Source: Vibrio sp. MedPE-SWchi (lineage in GTDB: Bacteria; Pseudomonadota; Gammaproteobacteria; Enterobacterales; Vibrionaceae). From it: 64,000 bases of DNA. The first letter of the stretch is position 1. Each line of letters opens with the position of its first letter. A program made the position numbers and the translations under genes. The notes beneath the pieces were generated by a model. The model had not been told where the DNA came from. It ran no database searches and was given only the letters and a program-made list of their open reading frames with translations. Where the stretch lies: contig MPDB01000004.1 in the NCBI GenBank assembly GCA_001874155.1, positions 99,448-163,447 on the forward strand, in the 5' to 3' direction. Below are positions 1 through 8,945 of this stretch, piece by piece.

Positions 1-51
1 GATTAAGGTTAAATTTTTCATTAGATTGACGCCTAAAATCATGAATTTGAC

Positions 52-393
52 TTACTGTTGCGTGATGTACGTGAAAAAACCTGCCCAACTGACCACGAGC
101 AGCATCCAAGGAAGCATAGAACCTTTTGTTGTATTTTCCACTGGCTGTTGGCTTGTAGTCTGTGACTCATCAGCGACCTGAACATTCTCTTTTTGTTTCT
201 GAACTTTCTTTCTGACTTTATCCGCTTGTCGATTGCGCTCTTTCTGCTGTTTCTTGTATTGAGCGATACCCTTTTCGATACCTTGAGCAATGAGTTTGGT
301 TTGCTCTTTGGTCTGGCCTTGTTTCTGTGTTGCTTTCGCTATCTTCATGGCCTGTTGTTGGGTTTCTTCTGAAGGGACGTTTTTATTTTTCAT
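52..393 (-). CDS. DUF2956 family small protein
   Basis: A 113-residue protein that I recognise as the DUF2956 family found in Vibrio and relatives; its function is unknown. The N-terminal two thirds are very rich in Lys and Gln and look like a charged helix (TKEQTKLIAQGIEKGIAQYKKQQKE in outline). The C-terminal end is a single hydrophobic segment (LPWMLLVVSWAGFF), so it is probably a small tail-anchored inner-membrane protein with a basic cytoplasmic part. It is transcribed away from the TPR gene that follows, and about 90 bp separate the two starts. Family assignment is from memory of the sequence. Confidence 0.75.
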   Translation of the reverse strand: MKNKNVPSEETQQQAMKIAKATQKQGQTKEQTKLIAQGIEKGIAQYKKQQKERNRQADKVRKKVQKQKENVQVADESQTTSQQPVENTTKGSMLPWMLLVVSWAGFFTYITQQ

Positions 394-482
394 TGGATAT
401 AGGGCTAGTTGATCAAGGTTGTGAATAGGGTATCACGATATACTCTAAGTTGGATGACAGAAAGTAGACGCAGAGGAAGATT

Positions 483-1115
483 ATGACGAGTATCGCCTTG
501 GTAACCTTGATACTTTTGTGTGTGACGGTAGTGGTCGTGATGAGCCAGAAAACAACGCCTCTCAAGCGCAAGGCTGGCCTATTTATGCTATTGGTTTCTG
601 CGGTAACATTACCTCTGTTCCATTTTCTGTATCAGCCCATGCCCGAAGCGGTTGAGAAGGTTCTGGCTACTCAAACCCATTCAGAATACATGCAAGACAT
701 TCAAGCAAAGCTCACTGACGATCCTAACCAACACGAACTGTGGTTTCAGCTAGGGCATGGCTATTTACTCAATAATGATTTCAAGTCAGCACTGACCAGC
801 TTTGATTATTCAATTCGCCTTTCCGCTACGCCATCCGCCAATCAACTCGCGGCGAAGGCCAGTGCCTTGTATTACTTGCGCTCGCAACGCATTGATGAAG
901 ACGTTGAGTCGCTCTTAGATCGATCCTTAGAACTAGATTCTGGCAACCCAACAGCGTTGACTCTTATCGCTAACGATCACCTATTGAGTTTCCGCTATCA
1001 ACAAGCCATTGATACCTGGGTCCGATTGCTGGACTCACAGAATACAGACCTAGACCGAGTCGCCATTATTGGTTCAATAAACTATGCCAAATCGCGATTA
1101 AACATTGAACATTGA
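483..1115 (+). CDS. nrfG: NrfG/CcmI-like TPR protein (cytochrome c maturation)
   Basis: A 210-residue protein with two N-terminal membrane segments (about residues 3-20 and 31-48) followed by a periplasmic TPR region (about 75-200; motifs such as LWFQLGHGYLLNNDFKSAL). This layout matches NrfG and the C-terminal part of CcmI, which present apocytochrome c to the heme-ligation machinery. In many bacteria nrfG is the last gene of the nrf operon. Here it lies about 13.5 kb from nrfA and 20 kb from nrfF, separated by the nitrate-assimilation genes. The role in NrfA maturation is inferred from the architecture and the same-region nrf genes. It could instead be a general TPR protein. The RBS AGGAAG sits just upstream of the ATG. 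Confidence 0.6.
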   Translation: MTSIALVTLILLCVTVVVVMSQKTTPLKRKAGLFMLLVSAVTLPLFHFLYQPMPEAVEKVLATQTHSEYMQDIQAKLTDDPNQHELWFQLGHGYLLNNDFKSALTSFDYSIRLSATPSANQLAAKASALYYLRSQRIDEDVESLLDRSLELDSGNPTALTLIANDHLLSFRYQQAIDTWVRLLDSQNTDLDRVAIIGSINYAKSRLNIEH

Positions 1116-1138
1116 ATGATGTCAGTTATGCAGGGTGT

Positions 1139-2890
1139 TTAGCCATCGATGAACAAGAAAAACTCGACTGCTGACATCAACGCAAAGAATATCGCTGCGC
1201 CTTTCCAAAATAAGACGGGATTTCTTTTTCTTAGCGGTTGAATCTGAGCGGCTTTTACAAGCTTTGTATTGGGCGTGTAGAGATCATTCACAAACTCACT
1301 CAACACTTGGTAACGCAGTTGCGGTGAGGGATTGCATGCCTTTTCGATACAAAGATCTAACCAATGGGGAATGTCTTGGCGGTGGTTGAGCATCGAGCTG
1401 TACTGCCAGTCGTGATATTGGGCAGACTGAACCGTTTGCCCCTTGATTGCCTTGTAAGGACGTTTTCCAGTGAGCATTTCGTAGCCAATCACCGCAACTG
1501 AGAAGAGATCACTCGATATAGAACTGGTTCCGTTGGTGATGTGTTCTGTCGCTGCGTAGTTAATGTCACCCAGCGGTATCGACTCTTCGTTTTTCTTGCC
1601 CGCTTCTTCCAGGCCACTGACTTTGACGGAACCAAAATCAATTAACTTAATGCTGCCACTGCTGAGTACCATAATGTTCTCAGGTTTAAGGTCTTGGTGA
1701 ACCATGTCGGCGCGCTGCAATACTCGTACGGCTTTAATGACCTCTTCAAGGATTGATCTCACCTTGTCTAACGATGGTGTGGGGTTGTCGTACATCCATT
1801 GTCTAAGCGTTGTTCCTTCAATTAACTCGCAAAGTTGATAACAGAACTTTGAATGAATAGGCGCTGGATACACCTTCATTATTCGGTCATTGTTGAGTTG
1901 GCTGCCAACCCAGTATTCATTAGAGAACTGCGACAGCACATCATGGTCATCGACATAGTTTAATGACGGCGCTTTTAACACATAGGCTTGACCGCTGTCC
2001 TTCTCTCGTACCTGATACACATGGCTACGTGGGCCGGCATAAATCACTTTATCAACGATGAAGTTATCGATCTGATTGTTAGCGACCATTGACGGCGGAA
2101 TGGCTTTTTTGAGCAGTTGCTTTTGATGCTCAAACAAAGATTGCTGTGGCAGTTGGAGGATATCTATGATCAAACAGCTGAGGTTATCATGGCTGCCATT
2201 GTTCAGGGCTAACTGACAGAATTCGTTGCTGATCGCTTCATGAGACGGATTGCGTTGCGTTGCCAGTTGGTTGAATTCTGCTTGTGATAAAAAGTCGTGG
2301 ACGCCATCGGTGGTGAGAATAAATCGGTCGTTCACTTGCAGTGTGACCGTTTGGTAATCAACTTCTAGCTGGTTGTCTATCCCAAGCGCTCGAGTTAAAT
2401 AGGAGCCCTTACCAAAATTGGTGCGTTGATGATCTCGAGTAAGCAATCTCAGCTTGTTGTCGCGCAGTCGGTAGATTCGACTGTCTCCGATATGGAAAAT
2501 ATGGGCGGTATTGGATTTAAAGACGACAGAACTCAGTGTTGTGACGAGTCCATTGTGGTTTAAGCTTTGCTTCTGGCCTTGAGCAAACAGCCATGAATTG
2601 AGAGCGGAAACGATCTTGCTGGCGGAATGTTTAACACTCCATGTGTCTGGGGTGGCGTAGTAATCGGTGATGAACTGCATGGTTGCGGTATGGCTGGCTT
2701 TTTGCCCTTGGTCGCTGCAGCTCACGCCGTCGGCAATGCAAGCGACAATGCCTTTGTGTTCTCGCTCTGCAGGAAGAGTAGGGCTCTTCACCAAAAAGGC
2801 ATCCTGATTCTCATCGCGAAGCCCAGTTAAAGATGTGCCACCAAAACTGACTGAAAGTGACGCCTCGGTTTGTAAATTGTTTATACCCAT
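1139..2890 (-). CDS. PP2C phosphatase / Ser-Thr protein kinase fusion with C-terminal membrane anchor
   Basis: A bifunctional signalling protein. The N-terminal half is a PP2C phosphatase with all the metal-site motifs visible (RDENQDAF, ADGVS, GDSRIYRL, TTDGVHD, SHDNLS). The second half is a Hanks-type kinase with the VAIK-like lysine (YVLKAP), catalytic loop HQDLKPEN (HQD in place of HRD) and DFG. A single membrane segment lies near the C terminus (GAAIFFALMSAVEFFLF), so both enzymes are probably cytoplasmic. The frame extends to a GTG at 3007, but I chose the ATG at 2890 because the PP2C domain starts soon after it. It is the last gene of the cobA-nirB-nirD-transporter cluster, which suggests control of nitrate uptake or reduction by reversible phosphorylation. 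Its substrate is not known. Confidence 0.85.
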   Translation of the reverse strand: MGINNLQTEASLSVSFGGTSLTGLRDENQDAFLVKSPTLPAEREHKGIVACIADGVSCSDQGQKASHTATMQFITDYYATPDTWSVKHSASKIVSALNSWLFAQGQKQSLNHNGLVTTLSSVVFKSNTAHIFHIGDSRIYRLRDNKLRLLTRDHQRTNFGKGSYLTRALGIDNQLEVDYQTVTLQVNDRFILTTDGVHDFLSQAEFNQLATQRNPSHEAISNEFCQLALNNGSHDNLSCLIIDILQLPQQSLFEHQKQLLKKAIPPSMVANNQIDNFIVDKVIYAGPRSHVYQVREKDSGQAYVLKAPSLNYVDDHDVLSQFSNEYWVGSQLNNDRIMKVYPAPIHSKFCYQLCELIEGTTLRQWMYDNPTPSLDKVRSILEEVIKAVRVLQRADMVHQDLKPENIMVLSSGSIKLIDFGSVKVSGLEEAGKKNEESIPLGDINYAATEHITNGTSSISSDLFSVAVIGYEMLTGKRPYKAIKGQTVQSAQYHDWQYSSMLNHRQDIPHWLDLCIEKACNPSPQLRYQVLSEFVNDLYTPNTKLVKAAQIQPLRKRNPVLFWKGAAIFFALMSAVEFFLFIDG

Positions 2891-3059
2891 CACGTGTCCA
2901 ATGTTTATCGATTGATGTTCAGAACAAAAGCCCTGCAGGCGCAGAGCTTCTGAACGATATTGGTCACTGAGATTATTACCACAGGGCACTAAATGGTGTG
3001 CAAGCACTTAGTACTCTAATAATTCAGGGTAACCAATATCCCCGATTCAGTAATTAAGA

Positions 3060-4529
3060 TTAATGTGAAACATCAATCATCGTGACGCTTCCATCATCAT
3101 TTACCTCTGCAATTTGGCCATTCGGCTCTTCCATCAATATCAGTGTTGCGAAGCCAAGAACGGCCGTACCTGCAATCACATAGAAGAATGTGCTGTAATC
3201 AACAAAAGAGAGAACAGTTAAATACACCACCGCACCAACGTTGCCATAGGCACCCGTCATGCCGGCAATTTGGCCCGTCATTCTTCGCTTGATAAGAGGA
3301 ACCGTCGCAAAGACCGCGCCTTCACCCGCTTGAACAAAGAATGAACATGCCATTGCGGCTGCAACCGCTAACCAAAGAGGCCAGTCACTGCCCACTTGGC
3401 CCATTAGGAAGTAGCCTACCGCTAAGCCCGCTGTCAAAATAAGCAGCGTTGATTTACGACCAAATTTATCCGATAACCAGCCGCCGCCAGGTCGAGACAT
3501 CAGGTTCATGAACGCATAGGCAGACGCCACCATACCGGCCATGACAGGCGTTAGTTCAAACGTTTCAGAGAAGAACAGAGGCAGCATAGACACAACAGCC
3601 AGCTCAGAACCGAACGTCGCGAAATACAACACGTTCAGCACCGCTACTTGCTTGAATTTGTATTGGTGTACTTCCGGTACAGGCTCGGCAAAGATGTTCT
3701 TATTTACCTTCCATACCTGGCTCACTTCGTAGGCGTATAACGCGAGCAAAGCTATATAAACGCAGACAATGGTAAATTCAGACAACATACCAATACCCGA
3801 TGGAGACAGTTTCCAGCCAAGTAATGCGAGGGCCGCGTACATCGGGATCTTCATAATGAGTAAGAAAAAGAAATCGCCTTTGCTGGTGACTTCCATTGCT
3901 GTGAGGTGCTTTGGTTTGAAGTACGTTGCGCCTTTTGGGGTATCTTCAACATTGAAATAGAAAATAACTGAGAAGACTAAGCTCATTACGCCAGTAATCG
4001 CAACCGCATAGCGCCAACCGTCTTCTCCACCAAAAAGGAGAGCCAGAGTCGGTAGCGTAAATGCCGCCGCCGCAGAACCAAAGTTGCCCCAGCCTCCATA
4101 GATGCCTTCTGCCGTCCCAAGTTGATCATGTGGGAACCATTCTGAGACCAATCGAATACCGATGACAAAACCGGCGCCAATAAAGCCGAGAAGGAAACGT
4201 GCGATCGCTGCTTGAATAAAGGAATCTGCAAAAGCAAACATAAAACAGGGGATTGAGCAGACCGCCAGTAGCGCCGAATAAACCAGTCGAGGTCCAAATC
4301 TATCGGTGAGCATACCGATGACAACCCTAGCCGGAATGGTGAGTGCCACGTTGAGTATCAGTAGGGTTTTAATTTCTTCGGTCGTTAGTCCCAAGGTTTC
4401 TTTGACCATTGAGAGTAAAGGTGCAAAGTTAAACCACACAACAAAGGTGATGAAAAATGCCATCCAACTGAGGTGTAATACCTTCATTTTTCCTCTAAAT
4501 GAAAATATCGAAAAGGCCGTACTATCCAT
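3060..4529 (-). CDS. NNP-family (NarK/NasA-type) nitrate/nitrite MFS transporter
   Basis: A 489-residue 12-helix major facilitator protein of the nitrate-nitrite porter family. The conserved start ([18 protein letters not shown]), the loop 2-3 motif ([10 protein letters not shown]) and Gly-rich helices ([23 protein letters not shown]) are all present. It should import nitrate for the assimilatory enzymes encoded next to it. A stronger RBS (GAGG) precedes an internal ATG at 4487, but the residues before it are conserved in the family, so I kept the ATG at 4529. It lies 171 bp after nirD and 169 bp before the phosphatase-kinase gene, all leftward. Confidence 0.9.
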   Translation of the reverse strand: MDSTAFSIFSFRGKMKVLHLSWMAFFITFVVWFNFAPLLSMVKETLGLTTEEIKTLLILNVALTIPARVVIGMLTDRFGPRLVYSALLAVCSIPCFMFAFADSFIQAAIARFLLGFIGAGFVIGIRLVSEWFPHDQLGTAEGIYGGWGNFGSAAAAFTLPTLALLFGGEDGWRYAVAITGVMSLVFSVIFYFNVEDTPKGATYFKPKHLTAMEVTSKGDFFFLLIMKIPMYAALALLGWKLSPSGIGMLSEFTIVCVYIALLALYAYEVSQVWKVNKNIFAEPVPEVHQYKFKQVAVLNVLYFATFGSELAVVSMLPLFFSETFELTPVMAGMVASAYAFMNLMSRPGGGWLSDKFGRKSTLLILTAGLAVGYFLMGQVGSDWPLWLAVAAAMACSFFVQAGEGAVFATVPLIKRRMTGQIAGMTGAYGNVGAVVYLTVLSFVDYSTFFYVIAGTAVLGFATLILMEEPNGQIAEVNDDGSVTMIDVSH

Positions 4530-4642
4530 AGTAAGTGATCCTAGTAATTAAATGTTTTTGGATATAGGAAGCCCTGAGCAGAGCAATGCGCTTCTCTATC
4601 TAAACTAAATCTGTGTATTAACTCAAGGTAACGGTGAGATAG

Positions 4643-4664
4643 ACGACTCTTTTTATCGAGTCGT
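4643..4664 (-). terminator. Hairpin between nirD and the nitrate transporter gene
   Basis: A perfect 7-bp inverted repeat ACGACTC / GAGTCGT with an 8-base loop lies in the 171-bp gap downstream of nirD. It has no long U tract in the leftward direction, so it may be an attenuator, an RNA-processing site or a weak terminator that sets the nirBD to transporter ratio. Confidence 0.35.
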
Positions 4665-4700
4665 ATTCTACCAATCCATCTGAGAAATAATAAAAAGCAA

Positions 4701-5048
4701 CTAAGCCGCGATCGGCTCAGGTAGCTGCACCTGTATCTCATTGTCGCTAAGGCGCACTGGGTAAGTGGCCAACTGAACCTCAGGCTCTTCCATGCAAACC
4801 CCGGTTTCTAAATGAAAGTGCTGCTTATAAAGCGGTGAAGCGACGCAGGGCTGATCGTCGAGAGAGCCAATGATTCCTCTAGAGATCACATTGACACCGC
4901 TGAAAGGGTCAAGGTTTGACAGCGCGTATAGCTTGCTACTTCGTCCGCAATAGAAAATCGCCACTTGCTGTTCTTCTACCTTGGCACAAACGCCCATGTT
5001 TGGGATTAAATCGTCGCTTGAGCAGACGGTTATCCAGTTCTTCATCAT
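4701..5048 (-). CDS. nirD: Nitrite reductase (NADH) small subunit NirD
   Basis: A 115-residue Rieske-like small subunit of the cytoplasmic NADH-nitrite reductase. NirD family proteins adopt the Rieske fold but often lack the Cys/His cluster ligands. Here the pattern WITVCSSDDLIPNMGVCAK and PLYKQHFHLETG lacks the paired C-x-H / C-x2-H motifs, as usual for NirD. Two consecutive ATG codons follow a strong GGAG RBS, and the first was used. It is 55 bp downstream of nirB. Confidence 0.93.
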   Translation of the reverse strand: MMKNWITVCSSDDLIPNMGVCAKVEEQQVAIFYCGRSSKLYALSNLDPFSGVNVISRGIIGSLDDQPCVASPLYKQHFHLETGVCMEEPEVQLATYPVRLSDNEIQVQLPEPIAA

Positions 5049-5103
5049 TCTTCTCCTAATCCATACTTATTTGAAAATCAGTGCTTATCTAAAATTCGGT
5101 CGA

Positions 5104-7662
5104 TTACACTTCAACGACATCAATCTCTTTGCCAAAGTCATGCTTGGCTGGTGGCGTCGGGAAGCGTTGTTCGCGTATGGTGGTGAACGTTAGATTTTGA
5201 TCGGTTTGCTCGCTGTTCACGAAGTGCTTAAAGCGCTTAAGTTTCTGTGGATTCTCGATGGTGGTCTTCCACTCACATTGGTATTTTTCAATGTTGTGTT
5301 GGATTTCTTGCTCTAACTCAGCAGCAAGTCCTAGCTTATCTTCAATGACCACCTGTTTGAGGTAGTCGATGCCGCCCTCTAGGTTTTCTAACCATACGGA
5401 AGTACGTTGTAGGCGATCGGCGGTGCGGATATAGAACATCAAGACTCGGTCGATGTATTTCACTAAGGTTTCAGTGTCCAGATCGCTGGCAAATAGGTCG
5501 GCGTGGCGTGGTCTCATCCCGCCATTACCACATACGTAAAGGTTCCAGCCTTTATCCGTTGCGATGATACCGATGTCTTTTGATTGCGCCTCAGCACATT
5601 CACGAGTACAACCCGACACAGCGAATTTCAGCTTATGAGGAGAACGAAGCCCCTTGTAACGGTTTTCAATGTCAATGGCGAAGCCTACGCTGTCACCGAC
5701 ACCATAACGACACCAAGTGCTACCGACACAAGATTTCACGGTACGCACTGATTTTCCGTAGGCGTGACCGGTTTCAAACCCAGCATCGATGAGTTCTTTC
5801 CATATGTCGGGCAGTTCATTGAGTTGCGCGCCAAATAGGTCGACACGCTGTCCACCCGTGATCTTAGTGTAGAGGTTGTACTTTTTAGCGACTTCACCAA
5901 GCACAATCAAACGGTCTGGGGTGATTTCACCGCCCGCGATACGTGGAACCACCGAGTAGGTGCCGTCTTTTTGCATGTTACCGAGGTAAACGTCGTTGGT
6001 GTCTTGCAGCTCAATGTGCGCGTCTTCAAGAATGTAGTCGTTCCAGTAAGACGCTAAGATAGAGCCAATCGCTGGCTTACAGATCGTACAGCCAAGCCCC
6101 TTCCCGTGTGACTCTAATACCTGGTCAAAGGTTTCGATTTTGTTGACACGAATAATGTCACTCAGTTCTTGGCGAGAATAGGCAAAGTGCTCACAGATAT
6201 CGTTGTTAACCTCAACCCCTAAACTGCTTAGCTCACTATCAAGGACTTGTTTTGCTAGTGCGCTACAACCGCCACAACCTGTTGATGCGTTGGTGGTCTC
6301 TTTGAGCGCAGCCATTGTGGTGCAGCCAGACGCAACGGCCTGCTTGATGTCTCCCTTAGTAACATCAAAACATGAACAGATCATCGCCGTATCTGGGAGG
6401 GCATCCACACCCAATGCCGAAGATTCATCTTGCGCGACATTTGGCAGAATCAGTACTGATGGGTTTTCCGGTAAAGGCATGTCGTTTTGCATCATCTGCA
6501 ATAGCGTGCCATAGGCTTCCGCATCACCGACTAATACTGCACCTACAATCTTGCTGCCATCTTCTGAGATGATTAAACGCTTATAAACCTGTTCTATTTC
6601 ATCGCTGTAGGTGTAAGACTGCGCGCCAGGCGTGCGGTCGTGAACCTCGCCAATACTGGCAACATCAACGCCCAACAGCTTGAGCTTGGTGCTCATGTCT
6701 GCACCAGTAAATTCAAGATCGCTTGTTTCTTCAGTAAGGTCAGCCAGTACGTGAGCAGCCGCTACTTTGGCCATTTGGTAACCTGGAGCGACTAAGCCAA
6801 AGATTTTTTGATCCCAAAGGGCACATTCACCAATCGCATACACATCGGGAAGGTTGGTTTGACAGAGATTGTTGATCACAATACCGCCACGCTCACCAAG
6901 CTCGATGGTTGAGCTTCGAGCCAGCTCATCTTGAGGACGAATACCGGCAGAGAAGACGATCATATCGGTTTCTACATGGCTTCCGTCTGCGAAGTTCATG
7001 CGATAGCGTGATGTTTCGCCTGCAACAATTTCCGTGGTCGCTTTTTCGGTATGAACCGTCACGCCCAGATCTTCGATTTTTCGTTTGAGTAGTTCGCCGC
7101 CACCCGCATCAAGCTGAACCGCCATTAGCCTTGGCGCAAATTCAACAACGTGGGTTTCAATGTCTAAATTCTTCAGTGCATTTGCGGCTTCCAAGCCGAG
7201 TAGACCCCCGCCAATCACCACGCCCGTTTTACTTTGTTTGCTTGATAGCTTAATGGCATCAAGATCGTCCAGAGTACGATAAACATGACAGTGTTCTTGG
7301 TCGTTGCCCGGAATAGGGGGAACAAAAGGGAATGAGCCGGTAGCCAGAACCAATTTGTCGTACGCTTCCTTGCGGCCGCTCGCAGTGATGACTTGATTGT
7401 TTTCGGTATCAAGTTGAGTCACTTTTTCATTCACAACATAGCTGACCCCGTTTTCTTGATAATAGGCCTCACTGGTCATTGCCAGGTCTTCTGCACTTTT
7501 ACCTTCATAATATGACGTGAGCTGAACGCGGTCATAGGCGAGGTACTTCTCTTCACTAAACGTAATGATCTCAGCATCTTTGGTTGACGATTTGATCAAT
7601 GTATCGATGAACTTGTGGCCAACCATACCGTTGCCAACAACGACAATCCTTTGTTTACTCAT
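5104..7662 (-). CDS. nirB: Nitrite reductase (NADH) large subunit NirB
   Basis: An 852-residue cytoplasmic siroheme nitrite reductase that reduces nitrite to ammonium with NADH. In order: FAD and NAD binding (VVVGNGMVG at the start; GVVIGGGLLGLEAA near 150), a BFD-like [2Fe-2S] region with cysteines CSCFDV and CGGC, and the ferredoxin-like half-domains and siroheme/[4Fe-4S] region with CVGSTWC and SGCTREC. The length is normal. RBS AGGAAG precedes the ATG. It is 37 bp after cobA, so cofactor supply and enzyme are co-transcribed. Confidence 0.97.
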   Translation of the reverse strand: MSKQRIVVVGNGMVGHKFIDTLIKSSTKDAEIITFSEEKYLAYDRVQLTSYYEGKSAEDLAMTSEAYYQENGVSYVVNEKVTQLDTENNQVITASGRKEAYDKLVLATGSFPFVPPIPGNDQEHCHVYRTLDDLDAIKLSSKQSKTGVVIGGGLLGLEAANALKNLDIETHVVEFAPRLMAVQLDAGGGELLKRKIEDLGVTVHTEKATTEIVAGETSRYRMNFADGSHVETDMIVFSAGIRPQDELARSSTIELGERGGIVINNLCQTNLPDVYAIGECALWDQKIFGLVAPGYQMAKVAAAHVLADLTEETSDLEFTGADMSTKLKLLGVDVASIGEVHDRTPGAQSYTYSDEIEQVYKRLIISEDGSKIVGAVLVGDAEAYGTLLQMMQNDMPLPENPSVLILPNVAQDESSALGVDALPDTAMICSCFDVTKGDIKQAVASGCTTMAALKETTNASTGCGGCSALAKQVLDSELSSLGVEVNNDICEHFAYSRQELSDIIRVNKIETFDQVLESHGKGLGCTICKPAIGSILASYWNDYILEDAHIELQDTNDVYLGNMQKDGTYSVVPRIAGGEITPDRLIVLGEVAKKYNLYTKITGGQRVDLFGAQLNELPDIWKELIDAGFETGHAYGKSVRTVKSCVGSTWCRYGVGDSVGFAIDIENRYKGLRSPHKLKFAVSGCTRECAEAQSKDIGIIATDKGWNLYVCGNGGMRPRHADLFASDLDTETLVKYIDRVLMFYIRTADRLQRTSVWLENLEGGIDYLKQVVIEDKLGLAAELEQEIQHNIEKYQCEWKTTIENPQKLKRFKHFVNSEQTDQNLTFTTIREQRFPTPPAKHDFGKEIDVVEV

Positions 7663-7699
7663 TTGCTTACTTCCTGTGTAAAAATTATTAGATGTTTTC

Positions 7700-8527
7700 T
7701 TACGCTGACAGTCTTAATGGGTGCGCTTGGTGTTTGCTGTCAGCAGAATCACTATCAATAGAATGTTTGGTGCGCTGCTCTAACCATTGCATCTGCTCAG
7801 AAATCGACACAACGTGGCCGATGACAATCAGAGCGGGGGACTGAATATCGTGTTGCAGTTTTAGCTCGGTTAACTGCGACAGCTTGCCCGTTACGGTTCT
7901 GTGTTCGTCGGTGCAGCCTTTTTCAATAAAGGCGATAGGGGTGTCTTTATCCATGCCTGCCGCAAGTAGCTTCTGACTGATCATGTCGGTCTGACTCAGC
8001 CCCATGTAAACGACCAATGTTTGCTTAAGGGCTGCAAGTGCACCCCATTGAATCTCGAGCTTCTTGTCAGCGTGCGCCGTAATGAACGTGCACCCTTGAG
8101 CGATACCACGATGGGTAAGTGGGATCTGTGAATAGGTAGAACAGCCAGACGCCGCAGTAATGCCCGGTACGACATCGACGCGAATACCGTTTTGAGCGAG
8201 AAGCAGCATTTCTTCGCTACCACGACCAAACACAAAGGCGTCTCCGCCTTTGACTCGACAAAGACTCTTTCCTTGAGTAGCTTGGTCGATCATCAGCTCA
8301 TTTATCTCTTGCTGAGTTTTGCTGTGGCAGCCTTTCTTTTTACCGACATAGATCCGTTCTGCGTGAGCAGGAAACGTCGCGCGGATCTCTTTGCTGACTA
8401 AGTTGTCAAAAACAATCACTTCGGCGCTCTCTATGGCTTTCGCCGCTTTAATCGTCAATAACTCAGGATCGCCAGGTCCTGCGCTTACTAAGGTCACAAC
8501 CCCGTACTGCTTGGTTCTTATCGTCAT
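7700..8527 (-). CDS. cobA: Uroporphyrinogen-III C-methyltransferase (CobA/SumT)
   Basis: A 275-residue S-adenosylmethionine-dependent methyltransferase making precorrin-2, the precursor of siroheme needed by NirB. The family signatures are clear: VSAGPGDPELLTIKA near the N terminus, CRVKGGDAFVFGRG, and VPGITAASGCS. A second siroheme enzyme domain (CysG dehydrogenase/ferrochelatase) is not fused here, so precorrin-2 must be finished by another gene outside this window. It is the first gene of the leftward nir cluster, with GGAG ahead of the ATG. Confidence 0.95.
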   Translation of the reverse strand: MTIRTKQYGVVTLVSAGPGDPELLTIKAAKAIESAEVIVFDNLVSKEIRATFPAHAERIYVGKKKGCHSKTQQEINELMIDQATQGKSLCRVKGGDAFVFGRGSEEMLLLAQNGIRVDVVPGITAASGCSTYSQIPLTHRGIAQGCTFITAHADKKLEIQWGALAALKQTLVVYMGLSQTDMISQKLLAAGMDKDTPIAFIEKGCTDEHRTVTGKLSQLTELKLQHDIQSPALIVIGHVVSISEQMQWLEQRTKHSIDSDSADSKHQAHPLRLSA

Positions 8528-8688
8528 TGCGTTACTCCATTAACTGCAAAGTGAGTGGGTTGAAATTGGTTAATAAGAGTTGAGCAAAGAGAGTGCCAGA
8601 TAGGAAATAAACGATAAGAGAATTTTATAAAACTAGTTAAAACAAGTTGTTACGTTAGAATTTCGTCGAAATGTTGAGATCCGTTAAG

Positions 8689-8755
8689 GTGCAAAACGAT
8701 GAAAAAATGCGAGATATTGTGCATTGTTGGTGCAACGGGCTGTAACTTGGTGCAA
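8689..8755 (+). promoter_or_regulatory. Three direct GGTGCAA elements at 40- and 20-bp spacing
   Basis: The heptamer GGTGCAA occurs at 8689-8695, 8729-8735 and 8749-8755. The start-to-start distances of 40 and 20 bp are close to whole helical turns, so a protein bound to each would lie on one face of the DNA. The core GGTGCA equals the NtrC half-site of enteric bacteria, but the expected 17-bp TGCA-N9-TGCA dyad is not formed (there is a TGCA-N7-TGCA at 8720-8734). The binding protein is therefore uncertain: NtrC or another nitrogen regulator. Confidence 0.4.
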
Positions 8756-8782
8756 ATATTTCTCGTAAGTTATTGATTAATA

Positions 8783-8798
8783 TACCCATTTAGGGGTA
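8783..8798. promoter_or_regulatory. NarL/NarP-type 7-2-7 binding site
   Basis: The site reads TACCCAT-TT-AGGGGTA. Both heptamers match the NarL/NarP consensus (TACYYMT and AKRRGTA) at every position, with the 2-bp spacing preferred by NarP. Vibrios use NarP with NarQ for nitrate control, so nitrate-dependent control of nasA and/or cobA-nirBD is likely. Confidence 0.7.
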
Positions 8799-8945
8799 GG
8801 TGGTTGTATTTTTAGCTCTTAACCTGTTGATATGTATTTACTTTGTTTGCTTATTGATTTGAATACATTGTCGATCCCTTGTTTGGCGTAAATGTTGCTA
8901 CTTAGAGAGTAGGAAAGGATTAGGCTCAACTTGGATGAGGCAACA

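Larger units (their letters stand above)
8528..8945. promoter_or_regulatory. Divergent control region between cobA-nirBD and nasA
   Basis: A 418-bp AT-rich gap between two divergent nitrogen-assimilation units with no credible gene. It contains a perfect NarL/NarP-type palindrome (8783-8798), an FNR-like half-site TTGAT (8773-8777) and three GGTGCAA elements (8689, 8729, 8749), which are listed separately. The elements lie roughly in the middle of the region, where they could act on both promoters. No confident -10/-35 could be assigned. Confidence 0.6.

Noticed and set aside
2627..2830. Forward open frame of 67 codons
   Set aside because: It lies antisense within the phosphatase domain, has no RBS and reads as a mirror of the real gene.
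4541..4741. 66-codon leftward frame between nirD and the transporter gene
   Set aside because: It overlaps the end of nirD, has no RBS and has unusual composition; the gap is better explained by the hairpin and leader.
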